A DNA stretch of 11,782 bases from positions 44,113 through 55,894 of the forward strand of contig DBYW01000003.1 of assembly GCA_002311645.1 (NCBI GenBank), given 5' to 3'. The position numbers and the translations under genes are program-made. The stretch's first letter is position 1. The number at the start of each line of letters is the position of its first letter. Of the stretch, positions 1 through 6,485 are shown one piece after another. The notes below the pieces were generated by a model, which was not told where the DNA came from, ran no database searches, and saw nothing but the letters and a program-made list of their open reading frames with translations. The DNA comes from Bacteroidales bacterium UBA1176 (GTDB lineage Bacteria > Bacteroidota > Bacteroidia > Bacteroidales > WCHB1-69).

Positions 1-471
1 CCCGACATCCTCATCCTCGGCAAGGCCCTCTCCGGCGGCACCATGCCCGTCTCCGCAGTCCTGGCCGACGACGACATCATGCTGAACATCAAGCCCGGCG
101 AGCACGGCTCCACCTTCGGCGGCAACCCCATCGCCTGCCGTGTCGGCATCGCTGCCCTCGAAGTGGTGAAAGAGGAAAAACTCGCCGAACGTGCCGAATA
201 CCTCGGCAAGATCTTCCGTGACGAGATGAACAAGGTCAACAGCCCGCTCATCAAACAAATCCGCGGCAAGGGCCTGCTCAACGCCATCATCATCCAACCC
301 ACCAACGGCAAAGAGGCGTGGGATGTCTGCGTCAAGATGAAAGAACTCGGCGTGCTCGCCAAACCGACACACCAGCACATCATCCGCTTCGCTCCTCCAT
401 TGGTCATCAGCGAAGAGGAACTCAGAGATGCCATCTCCCGCATCAAAGAGGCTATCCTCTCCTTCGAATAA
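1..471 (+). CDS. rocD: Ornithine aminotransferase (ornithine-oxo-acid transaminase), C-terminal part, 5' end outside window
   Basis: The frame is open from base 1, giving 156 residues and a TAA stop at 469-471. The visible part begins with PDILILGKALSGG, in which Lys8 (of this fragment) is the Schiff-base lysine for PLP in class-III aminotransferases. HGSTFGGNP follows, supplying the phosphate-binding Thr of the partner subunit, and the C-terminal IIRFAPPL motif holds the Arg that binds the substrate carboxylate. Ornithine aminotransferase moves the delta-amino group of ornithine to 2-oxoglutarate, yielding glutamate semialdehyde (pyrroline-5-carboxylate), and links arginine and proline metabolism in the cytosol. 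The spacing of these motifs and the PVSAVLAD and GKGLLNAI segments favour RocD over acetylornithine or GABA aminotransferases, although the N-terminal half is not available to confirm this. A strong terminator follows 20 nt after the stop. Confidence 0.88.
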   Translation, partial: PDILILGKALSGGTMPVSAVLADDDIMLNIKPGEHGSTFGGNPIACRVGIAALEVVKEEKLAERAEYLGKIFRDEMNKVNSPLIKQIRGKGLLNAIIIQPTNGKEAWDVCVKMKELGVLAKPTHQHIIRFAPPLVISEEELRDAISRIKEAILSFE

Positions 472-491
472 TCTTCAATCCACACATAAAG

Positions 492-523
492 AAAGCCCCC
501 GGAAAATCCGAGGGCTTTTTTTG
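492..523. terminator. Intrinsic terminator, probably bidirectional, between convergent rocD and the 199-residue gene
   Basis: An AGCCC-c-CGGA arm pairs with TCCG-a-GGGCT across an AAA loop, with one mismatch inside the stem. Seven T residues follow on the plus strand. On the minus strand the same hairpin is followed by a CTTTCTTT stretch, so it can also stop transcription from the convergent gene ending at 525. Confidence 0.85.
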
Positions 524-524
524 C

Positions 525-1124
525 TTATATCCATTTTTGTCCGATATCCCAGTGCCAAGCAGTCTTGACAGTGTGCTTCGTGTCTTTCAAATTGAATTCC
601 TCTTCAATAAGGGGTATCGCTTGCGGATATTGCTCTATCCACGAGCCAACCGCGATAGTGAATTCATCACTTCTCGGATCATAGAAAATACGTCCTCTGG
701 GCACCATCTCGTATGCACCAGTATAGGGGCCCACACCTCCATTTTTGTATTTCTGCTTGTGGTATTCCTTCTTCCACACATCCTCGTGCATCTCCGAACA
801 TGAGACGCATCCGAACTCCGAGCGCGCATTGGGTTTCACATAGTCGGACACCCTGTGGGAACGCACGCCAAAAAGATCGTTCTTGTTGGGATCAAACCAA
901 AAGATACCCACTTTCGGTTCCCCATCCTTGCCCCTGTTCGAGGCCATCAGACGCATGGCCTCCTCCAACTCCTCGTCGCTAAACGGCTGCACACTACTTC
1001 CCCCGTATTGGACAGGGGGTTCAGACACACCTTCTTCCTGGCCATGAACGCCTTTAATCTCCTCCAAGGCTTTCCGTACGGCCAATGCCACGATTCGTTG
1101 GAGTTCTTCTTCTGTAATATTCAT
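525..1124 (-). CDS. Uncharacterised conserved protein, 199 residues, with CxxC and IFWFD / PRGRIFYD motifs
   Basis: I do not recognise a named function. The ATG at 1124 begins a short acidic, helical N-terminal region (residues about 1-25), followed by a low-complexity linker to about residue 68. A conserved-looking globular domain then carries KVGIFWFDPNKNDLFGV (71-87), CVSC (106-109), His113 and His122, PRGRIFYDP (142-150), VGSWIE (159-164) and a C-terminal HWDIG (191-195). There is no signal peptide or membrane segment, so it is probably cytosolic. The IFWF...PRGR...Y pattern recalls small uncharacterised bacterial proteins often annotated only as hypothetical. The Cys and His residues could bind a metal, but that is inference. 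It starts 15 nt after the ddh stop and is almost certainly co-transcribed with it, which hints at, but does not prove, a link to cell-wall precursor or lysine metabolism. Confidence 0.8.
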   Translation of the reverse strand: MNITEEELQRIVALAVRKALEEIKGVHGQEEGVSEPPVQYGGSSVQPFSDEELEEAMRLMASNRGKDGEPKVGIFWFDPNKNDLFGVRSHRVSDYVKPNARSEFGCVSCSEMHEDVWKKEYHKQKYKNGGVGPYTGAYEMVPRGRIFYDPRSDEFTIAVGSWIEQYPQAIPLIEEEFNLKDTKHTVKTAWHWDIGQKWI

Positions 1125-1139
1125 ATTGTAAAAAGATTT

Positions 1140-2000
1140 TTACACGAGGCTTCGGATCAGTTGTTCCTCGTCGCCGGGGAGCAGATAAATCGGCGGGATT
1201 TCAATCATCGTGAAGGCGCCATGGCGCTGTTCAGCCCGCATCCGCACTGCTGCGCGGGCGCACGACACGAGCACCTGGCCTGTGAGGGCAGGGTTGTTGA
1301 TTTCCATATCGAACTCAAAGCGCTGGTTATGGGTGTCGCCGCTCACGCCGGAACGTGTCAGATGCACACCATGCGCCACATTGTTGAGCGCGTCGATGGA
1401 GGGCACGGGGATGACGTGCGTCTCGTCGTGGGCGAAATAGTCGTCTTGCAGCAGCAACTTCTCCACCGTGGCGAAGTCGGCACTCGTTTCCAGTTCCACA
1501 TACACCATGCGTCGATGGATGCCCGTGCCAAGCGGGATGGTCATCGAGAGTGCGTCCTTCACACCGGGGATGGCCTTGGCGGCCACGGTGTGCCCCATGC
1601 TGCGGCCAGGGCCGAAGTTGGTGTAGGTGATGCCCTTGGGGGCCAGCGCCAGCAACAGGGCGCGCACCACCGAGTCGGAGCCCGGATCCCAGCCGGCAGC
1701 GATGACACTGACCGCCTTATATTCCTTGGCAATAGGGGCGAGACGCTTGTGCAGGTCGAAGATCTGTCCGTGGATGTCAAAGCTGTCCACAGTGGAGATA
1801 CCCTTGCGCAGCAGCTTCTCCGCAAACGCCGGCACCTCGCGGGTGGGCGTGCAGAGCGCGGCCACGTCGGCGTCCAGCGCATCCAAGTTGTCATTGTGGT
1901 GGTAAATGCCGGCCAACTGCATATCGTCAGCGGCCAGGACAGCCTGTTCCACGGCCTTTCCTATGTTGCCATAACCTATGACGGCGATTTTCGTTTGCAT
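1140..2000 (-). CDS. ddh: meso-diaminopimelate D-dehydrogenase
   Basis: The 286-residue protein is slightly shorter than the usual 300-330 of the family. It opens with a Rossmann motif, IAVIGYGNIG (5-14), for NADP(H). Family hallmarks follow: VDSFDIH (71-77), SVIAAGWDPGSDS (98-110) whose Trp-Asp contribute to substrate binding, and NFGPGRSMGHT (128-138). A C-terminal half with NNPALTG (235-241) closes the substrate pocket. The enzyme interconverts meso-2,6-diaminopimelate with tetrahydrodipicolinate and ammonia using NADP(H), a one-step route to meso-DAP for peptidoglycan and lysine. The ATG at 2000 was chosen because it places the Rossmann glycine motif near the N terminus, as expected, and sits just below a TAnnTTTG promoter motif on the minus strand. 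It is divergent from the MalY/PatB-type lyase and is the first gene of a two-gene operon with the 199-residue protein. Confidence 0.93.
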   Translation of the reverse strand: MQTKIAVIGYGNIGKAVEQAVLAADDMQLAGIYHHNDNLDALDADVAALCTPTREVPAFAEKLLRKGISTVDSFDIHGQIFDLHKRLAPIAKEYKAVSVIAAGWDPGSDSVVRALLLALAPKGITYTNFGPGRSMGHTVAAKAIPGVKDALSMTIPLGTGIHRRMVYVELETSADFATVEKLLLQDDYFAHDETHVIPVPSIDALNNVAHGVHLTRSGVSGDTHNQRFEFDMEINNPALTGQVLVSCARAAVRMRAEQRHGAFTMIEIPPIYLLPGDEEQLIRSLV

Positions 2001-2022
2001 ATCTTATTGTTTTTAAAAACCG

Positions 2023-2030
2023 CAAAAATA
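2023..2030 (-). promoter_or_regulatory. -7 promoter element for ddh operon
   Basis: On the minus strand this reads TATTTTTG, a match to the Bacteroidota -7 consensus TAnnTTTG. It would place the transcript start roughly 10-20 nt before the ddh ATG. A TTTG-like -33 element is present (complement of CAAA at 2055-2058), but its 24-nt spacing is longer than the preferred 19-21, so the -33 assignment is weak. Confidence 0.55.
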
Positions 2031-2075
2031 CTATTTTTCTTTCTGAATGGAAAACAAACATCTCGTTTTTTTTCA

Positions 2076-2083
2076 TATTTTTG
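2076..2083 (+). promoter_or_regulatory. -7 promoter element for the MalY/PatB-type lyase gene
   Basis: TATTTTTG matches TAnnTTTG exactly and lies 27 nt before the ATG at 2111, leaving a leader of about 20 nt. No good -33 TTTG is seen at the right distance. The 110-nt gap therefore carries divergent promoters for ddh and this gene. Confidence 0.55.
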
Positions 2084-2110
2084 CACATTATTAAATAATA
2101 TACTGAAACC

Positions 2111-3289
2111 ATGCCTGTTTACAATTTCGACGAAATCGTTCCCCGCCGCGGCACCCACTGCGTAAAACACGATATGCTCAAGCAGTTCTTCGGGACCGAC
2201 GACCTCCTGCCCATGTGGGTGGCCGACATGGACTTCAAGACCCCCGACTTCATCCTTGACGCCATCCGGAAGCGCTGCGACCACGAAGTGTTAGGCTACA
2301 CCTTCTTCTCCGAAAGTTATGTCTGTGCCGTAACCAACTGGCTGCAAACCCACTACGGCATCACGACCCCATGGAAGAACATGCACTTCATTCCCGGCAT
2401 CGTGCAGGGCATCGCCTTCGTGCTGCAGGCCTTCACCCAGCCCGGCGACAAGATTTTAGTCACCACACCCGTATACCCGCCCTTTCTCAACGTGCCACAC
2501 CACAGCGGACGCGTCTTCGTGAGCAGCCCGCTGCACATCGTGGACGGACGCTTTGCCATCGACTTCGAGGACTTTGAGGAGAAGGCCAAGGGGTGCAAGG
2601 TGTTCATCCTTGCCAACCCCCACAATCCCGGGGGTAGGGTCTGGTCAACGGAAGAACTGCGTCGCTTCGCCGAAATCTGCCGCCGACAACACGTCTTGGT
2701 CATCGCCGACGAGATTCATGCCGACATGACCTTCGCGCCCCATAAGCACACCTCGTTCTCTACCGTGTCAGACGAAGCCTACCACAACTCCATCACCTTC
2801 ATTGCCCCGAGCAAGACCTTCAATATGGCGGGCTTAGCCTCCTCCGTCTGCTACGTGCCCGACCCGGAGATCAAGAAACAGTTCTTCGGCTTTCTGGACG
2901 CCAACGAACTCTCCTTAGGCAATATCTTCGCCTACACCGCTGCCGAGGCAGCCTTCCGTCACGGCGAGGAGTGGCGGCTGCAACTGTTGGACTATCTGCA
3001 AGCAAATATAGATTTCACGGAACAATATCTCCAAAAACATCTACCAAAGGTGAGAATGATGCGTCCGGAAGCCTCCTTTCTCATCTGGTTGGACTTCCGA
3101 GCCCTTGGATTGACACACAAGGAATTAGTGGACAAAATGCTCCATGAAGCCAAGGTCGGCCTTAATAGCGGCCTCGACTATGGTCCTGAAGGCGAGGGCT
3201 TCATGCGTATCAACATAGGCACACCGAAAGCCGTTGTCAAGGAGGCTTTGGACAGAATCACTGCTGTTCTTTCTGCGTACGCCACATAA
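2111..3289 (+). CDS. PLP-dependent C-S lyase of the MalY/PatB family (putative cystathionine beta-lyase)
   Basis: The protein is 392 residues, the normal length for fold-type I aminotransferase-like C-S lyases. PLPMWVADMDF-type sequence at 33-42 (LLPMWVADMDF) is a MalY/PatB signature. Other landmarks are the stacking Tyr in TPVYPPF (119-125), NPHNPGG (169-175), VIADEIHAD (197-205) with Asp200 contacting the PLP pyridine nitrogen, and SKTFNMAGL (234-242) whose Lys235 forms the Schiff base. GEGFMRINIG (361-370) supplies the carboxylate-binding Arg366. Members cleave C-S bonds of cystathionine, cysteine or related thioethers to give a thiol, pyruvate and ammonia, and some also act as transcriptional modulators. 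The exact substrate cannot be read from sequence, so I give no gene symbol. It is cytosolic and divergent from ddh. The last 32 nt overlap the 3' end of the opposing CPBP gene. Confidence 0.9.
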   Translation: MPVYNFDEIVPRRGTHCVKHDMLKQFFGTDDLLPMWVADMDFKTPDFILDAIRKRCDHEVLGYTFFSESYVCAVTNWLQTHYGITTPWKNMHFIPGIVQGIAFVLQAFTQPGDKILVTTPVYPPFLNVPHHSGRVFVSSPLHIVDGRFAIDFEDFEEKAKGCKVFILANPHNPGGRVWSTEELRRFAEICRRQHVLVIADEIHADMTFAPHKHTSFSTVSDEAYHNSITFIAPSKTFNMAGLASSVCYVPDPEIKKQFFGFLDANELSLGNIFAYTAAEAAFRHGEEWRLQLLDYLQANIDFTEQYLQKHLPKVRMMRPEASFLIWLDFRALGLTHKELVDKMLHEAKVGLNSGLDYGPEGEGFMRINIGTPKAVVKEALDRITAVLSAYAT

Positions 3290-4163
3290 ACACAAGGCCC
3301 ATTGCCACCACCACGGCGCACGACACAACCAATGTGGTCGCACCATGGATGTCGGTATATTTCATGTCATCCATGTCTATGCCACGTCTCAAAAATGTAA
3401 ACGACACGAGAAGTGACATGACATTATGCAGGAAATGCGCCAAAATCGGCAGCCACAACGAGCGACTCCAATACAAGAGATAGCCCAAATAGGCACCCAG
3501 CAGCATACGTGGAATGAAACCGTAGAACTGCAAGTGTATGGCGCTGAATATGACGGCCGTTATCCAAATGGCCCAGTGCGGGCTGCCGATCTTTCTCTCC
3601 AGAAGATTCTGTAACGTACCCCGAAAGAGAAATTCCTCGCACACCGCAGGCAGGGCAGCCATTACTATTATATTGACAATAAGTGTCCTGTATGTCGCAT
3701 CGCCGATCAGAATTTCAGAAATGCAGTCTGCCGACTCCTCCATCTGTTTCATCCACTGCTCAACACCCGACATCCACTCAGGCAGACGAATGGCCATGTT
3801 CCACTGTTCCAGCAACGCCACCAACGGCAATATCATGACAGACATCACCAGCACCGTATTCGCAAGAATGTAATAGGGTTTTCTATTAACAGACAGGAAC
3901 TCGAACCATTTCCCATCGTGGAAATAAGAAAACAGCAACGCAGGGACCAAAAACCCACCCACAGAGCCGAATGCCTGCGTAATGCGAAGGAATCCCGCAG
4001 GACTGCTTGCCGTATCATAATCCATCGTATGATAGGCCAGATGGGCCACGCCTTGTCCTACCACACCGAACACAATCATTCCCAAAAACACGAAAATGAC
4101 CAGAAACAGCAACTGGACGAACAGGCTCTTGTCCTGCAACGAAAAAAAACCACGCCTCATCAT
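3258..4163 (-). CDS. CPBP family intramembrane glutamic protease (CAAX protease/Abi-type)
   Basis: This 301-residue, strongly hydrophobic protein has predicted membrane segments at about residues 15-38, 64-80, 97-118, 160-174, 198-213, 218-232, 236-256 and 275-294. The catalytic-type motifs of the CPBP (Rce1-like) family are all present: EEFLFR (176-181) with the glutamate pair and Arg, FSAIH (206-210) and HFLHN (243-247). The fold is that of an inner-membrane protease with its active site within the bilayer. In bacteria the substrates are mostly unknown, and some members are linked to bacteriocin immunity or maturation. No bacteriocin-like gene is seen nearby. Translation can start at either of two consecutive ATGs (4163 or 4160). 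It follows the carboxyltransferase gene by 34 nt, so the two are probably one transcript. Its tail overlaps the convergent MalY/PatB-type gene. Confidence 0.88.
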   Translation of the reverse strand: MMRRGFFSLQDKSLFVQLLFLVIFVFLGMIVFGVVGQGVAHLAYHTMDYDTASSPAGFLRITQAFGSVGGFLVPALLFSYFHDGKWFEFLSVNRKPYYILANTVLVMSVMILPLVALLEQWNMAIRLPEWMSGVEQWMKQMEESADCISEILIGDATYRTLIVNIIVMAALPAVCEEFLFRGTLQNLLERKIGSPHWAIWITAVIFSAIHLQFYGFIPRMLLGAYLGYLLYWSRSLWLPILAHFLHNVMSLLVSFTFLRRGIDMDDMKYTDIHGATTLVVSCAVVVAMGLVFMWRTQKEQQ

Positions 4164-4197
4164 TCAAGTTCAGCTATATCACGCATGTCTTTTTCAT

Positions 4198-5976
4198 CTA
4201 TAAGACAAACGCAATTATATCTCCCTTCTTCACTTTGTCGCCTTGTTTGGCAATGATTTCCAGGATACGACCGTCATACAGGGAATGGACCTCTTCGTTG
4301 CCATAATAGGCAGCGACGAAGCAGACAGTTTCCCCTTCCTTGACACGAGTGCCGATAGCCTTGGGCATGGACTCCTCTTCCATGGCAAGTTCCCAGATCA
4401 CCTGGCCTGATACGGGCGCGACAATCATCTTGGCATTGGGTTCTTTAGCCAGCACGCGGTCGATGAGTGTCTTCTTGATCTCTTCGGGCAGTTTTTCATC
4501 GCTACCGCCTTCGGCTTTAAGTTTAGCCTTGGCAAGTGCCTCAATGAAATTTTTCTTCGCCCTACCCTCTTTATAATCAATATATTGACGCTCGTGCATG
4601 GCAAATTCAAAGAGTTCCTCGTCATCCGGACCGCAATCCCAGCCCCGCTCTTTCATCATCTCGCGATACTTGGGCAACTCGTCGGGATAGTTATCTTGAG
4701 GCACACCCGTGAAGAACTCGTAGCCCTTGGACTTGGCAAGTTCGACAATTTCAGGAGCGAGCTCACCGGGCAGACGTCCGCATCGACCGAGAATCATGTC
4801 CCACATATTCTTGTCCATACTGGAATAACGGGGCTTGCCCTGCGCTTCGGCGAGGATGTTCATCAGCGCGATGTTCTTGACATATTGGCTAAACGGGGTG
4901 ACCAGGCCGGGGGTGCCGACACGCGGCCACACGTACTGCACCTCGTCAAACAATTTCACCAGAAGCTCATCCTCGGAGAGTTCTTTCTTACCCGCATTGC
5001 GGAGGGAGAGGTTGATGGCATCCTTCAGGCCCTTGAGGTCGGCCATCATGGAGCCCATCATGCCTCCGGGGAGACCGCATCCAAGCAGCAAGGAGGTACA
5101 AATCTTGTTCTTCGGCTCAATGAAATAGCCAAGGAAGTCATCCATAAACTTCTGGGTCAGGGAGCGGGCTTCCATGTAGGCGGTCATGTTGATGTCGGGC
5201 ACATCGTAGCCGGCATCGCGCAGCATGGCCTGCACGGAGATGACATCGGGGTGAACCATGCCCCAAGAGAGGGGTTCCATGGCCACATCGATGATGTCAG
5301 CGCCATTCTCGCACACCTCCAACACCGAAGCCATCGAAAGGCCAGGGCCTGTGTGCCCGTGGTATTGGACCACGATATGCGGATATTTCTCTTTGATACA
5401 ACGTGTTAATCGGCCCAGCATCTTGGGGCGTCCGATACCCGCCATATCCTTCAGACCAATCTCCTTGGCGCCGTATTCAACATATTTATCCACAATTTCC
5501 ATATAATGTTCCACCGTATGGACGGGGGAATAGGTGATGCTAAGGGCAGCTTGGGAAATAATGTCGAACTCATTGGCATATTTAATGGAGAGTTCCAGGT
5601 TGCGATAGTCGTTAAGGCCGCAGAAAGAGCGGATAACATCGACGCCCTGCGCCTTCTTGACCTTGCACATGAGGCGGCGCACGTCGGCAGGCACGGGATA
5701 CATACGCAAGCCGTTCAGTCCGCGCTCAAGCATTTGAGTCTGGATGCCGGCTTCGCGCAAGGGCTTCGTCCACTCGCGCACTGCATGGTTGGGATTCTCG
5801 CCATACATAAGGTTCACTTGCTCAAAAGCACCGCCATTCGTCTCCACACGGGCAAAGCAGCCCATCTTCACGATCACAGGGGCGATTTCCTTCAACTGGT
5901 CGACACGGGGCTGATACTTGCCTGAAGACTGCCACATGTCGCGGTAGACCAAACAGAATCTTATCTTCTTTTTCAT
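4198..5976 (-). CDS. Carboxyltransferase of the oxaloacetate decarboxylase alpha / pyruvate carboxylase B family with a non-canonical biotinyl-like domain
   Basis: The protein is 592 residues. Residues 1 to about 270 form an HMGL-like TIM-barrel carboxyltransferase domain: YRDMWQS (11-17, metal-ligand Asp13), RVETNGG (43-49), LKDMAG (175-180, Lys176 corresponding to the metal-bridging lysine) and QYHGHTG (204-210, metal-binding His206 and His208). A conserved carboxyltransferase C-terminal region follows, with LLLGCGLPGGMMGS, VWPRVG and TPFSQYV, then a charged linker. From about residue 516 there is a biotinyl/lipoyl-like fold: VAPVSGQV, VKEGETV, LYDGRILEI and GDKVKKGDIIAFV. Where the family has E-A-M-K-M, this protein has AAYYG (555-559), so the biotin-accepting lysine is Tyr558. 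The family transfers CO2 between oxaloacetate or pyruvate and biotin. Here a separate carrier protein may serve, which is inference. I cannot decide between decarboxylase and pyruvate carboxylase roles. Confidence 0.9.
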   Translation of the reverse strand: MKKKIRFCLVYRDMWQSSGKYQPRVDQLKEIAPVIVKMGCFARVETNGGAFEQVNLMYGENPNHAVREWTKPLREAGIQTQMLERGLNGLRMYPVPADVRRLMCKVKKAQGVDVIRSFCGLNDYRNLELSIKYANEFDIISQAALSITYSPVHTVEHYMEIVDKYVEYGAKEIGLKDMAGIGRPKMLGRLTRCIKEKYPHIVVQYHGHTGPGLSMASVLEVCENGADIIDVAMEPLSWGMVHPDVISVQAMLRDAGYDVPDINMTAYMEARSLTQKFMDDFLGYFIEPKNKICTSLLLGCGLPGGMMGSMMADLKGLKDAINLSLRNAGKKELSEDELLVKLFDEVQYVWPRVGTPGLVTPFSQYVKNIALMNILAEAQGKPRYSSMDKNMWDMILGRCGRLPGELAPEIVELAKSKGYEFFTGVPQDNYPDELPKYREMMKERGWDCGPDDEELFEFAMHERQYIDYKEGRAKKNFIEALAKAKLKAEGGSDEKLPEEIKKTLIDRVLAKEPNAKMIVAPVSGQVIWELAMEEESMPKAIGTRVKEGETVCFVAAYYGNEEVHSLYDGRILEIIAKQGDKVKKGDIIAFVL

Positions 5977-6034
5977 AGCTTGAATTTATATTCTTGTAAA
6001 AACCAATAAATTAAGTTCCCTCGAAAGGGCGATG

Positions 6035-6042
6035 CAAAAGTA
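6035..6042 (-). promoter_or_regulatory. -7 promoter element for the carboxyltransferase-CPBP operon
   Basis: The minus strand reads TACTTTTG, matching TAnnTTTG, 58 nt upstream of the ATG at 5976. The -33 position about 20 nt further up has only a partial TTTG match. The implied leader includes a short CCCT-TTCG-AGGG hairpin (6018-6029 on the plus strand). Confidence 0.5.
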
Positions 6043-6162
6043 CATATTTTTCCCATACTTTCACTCCTTACACGGCATCATTTTCCACAAGGCTTTTCTA
6101 TCATTTTTTCGAACAGTTTTGCGCCTCAAAAAAGCAAATTGCTCCGAAATTAATTTTAAGAA

Positions 6163-6180
6163 TTAACATTTAATTGTTAA
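6163..6180. repeat. Inverted repeat in AT-rich regulatory region
   Basis: TTAACA and TGTTAA form a perfect 6-bp dyad with a 6-nt spacer. An outer TTTTAA is found at 6154-6159. A second short dyad, AGCAA-A-TTGCT, lies at 6133-6143. Such dyads between divergent promoters may be operator sites, but AT-rich DNA produces them by chance, so the assignment is tentative. Confidence 0.35.
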
Positions 6181-6240
6181 AATAATAAATCATATTTTAT
6201 AATTATCTAATTTTCAGGAGGAAAAAATTTTCATCAAACT

Positions 6241-6272
6241 CTTGACAAACGACTTGCGGGGATATATCTTTG
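6241..6272 (+). promoter_or_regulatory. Near-consensus Bacteroidota promoter for the exported-protein pair
   Basis: A cTTG -33 element (6241-6244) is separated by 20 nt from TATCTTTG (6265-6272), an exact TAnnTTTG -7 element. Motif and spacing both agree with the consensus, making this the best promoter in the window. The transcript would start near 6278, leaving a leader of about 200 nt before the ATG at 6486. Confidence 0.7.
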
Positions 6273-6294
6273 TCCTACCTAAAAAAAGGGTTGA

Positions 6295-6401
6295 GGGCTG
6301 GCACCCCTTAGCCCATTCAAACAAGGAACAGAGAACAAACAACTAAAGAACGAAAAAGCCGGCAAGAGAGACAACTCTACGCATTGCACAGCAACTGCAA
6401 T
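6295..6401 (+). promoter_or_regulatory. Structured 5' leader with two hairpins
   Basis: GGGCT (6295-6299) pairs with AGCCC (6310-6314) close to the inferred transcript start. ATTGCA (6383-6388) pairs with TGCAAT (6396-6401) across a 7-nt loop. I recognise no known riboswitch class. The leader could affect RNA stability or translation, but no regulatory role can be read directly. Confidence 0.35.
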
Positions 6402-6485
6402 CGGAGACGCTGCTTACGAGCCAATTCCCGCGAAACGGAAAGTGTTCAGCAATCAAACATCAACATTCATTCAAATCAAAAAATT

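Larger units (their letters stand above)
5977..6485. other. 509-nt intergenic region between divergent operons
   Basis: No coding sequence is convincing here. Going rightward it holds the minus-strand promoter of the carboxyltransferase operon (near 6035), a strongly AT-rich block of about 6120-6235 with inverted repeats, a near-consensus plus-strand promoter (6241-6272), and a leader of about 200 nt with two hairpins (6295-6314 and 6383-6401) ahead of the ATG at 6486. The last 30 nt before that ATG are A-rich, as is common at Bacteroidota translation starts. Confidence 0.6.

Noticed and set aside
855..2165. Long plus-strand open frame (about 436 codons) opposite ddh and the 199-residue gene
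   Set aside because: It is antisense to two well-supported genes, has no recognisable domains and shows the composition expected from a shadow of GC-rich codons.
3258..4163. CPBP protease as part of a bacteriocin or phage-defence (Abi) locus
   Set aside because: There is no peptide precursor, transporter, toxin or other defence gene nearby. The neighbours are metabolic genes.
4585..5409. Plus-strand open frame of 274 codons opposite the carboxyltransferase gene
   Set aside because: It lies wholly inside a gene with clear family motifs, and its His/Gly-rich composition is a reverse-strand artefact.
6216..6221. AGGAGG, a perfect Shine-Dalgarno-like sequence
   Set aside because: No start codon with an open frame follows at a suitable distance, and it lies upstream of the inferred promoter. 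Bacteroidota rarely rely on this motif.
6384..6485. Longer N terminus for the 165-residue protein from a TTG at 6384
   Set aside because: The extra 34 residues are Arg- and Ser-rich and would bury the clear signal peptide that starts at the ATG at 6486.
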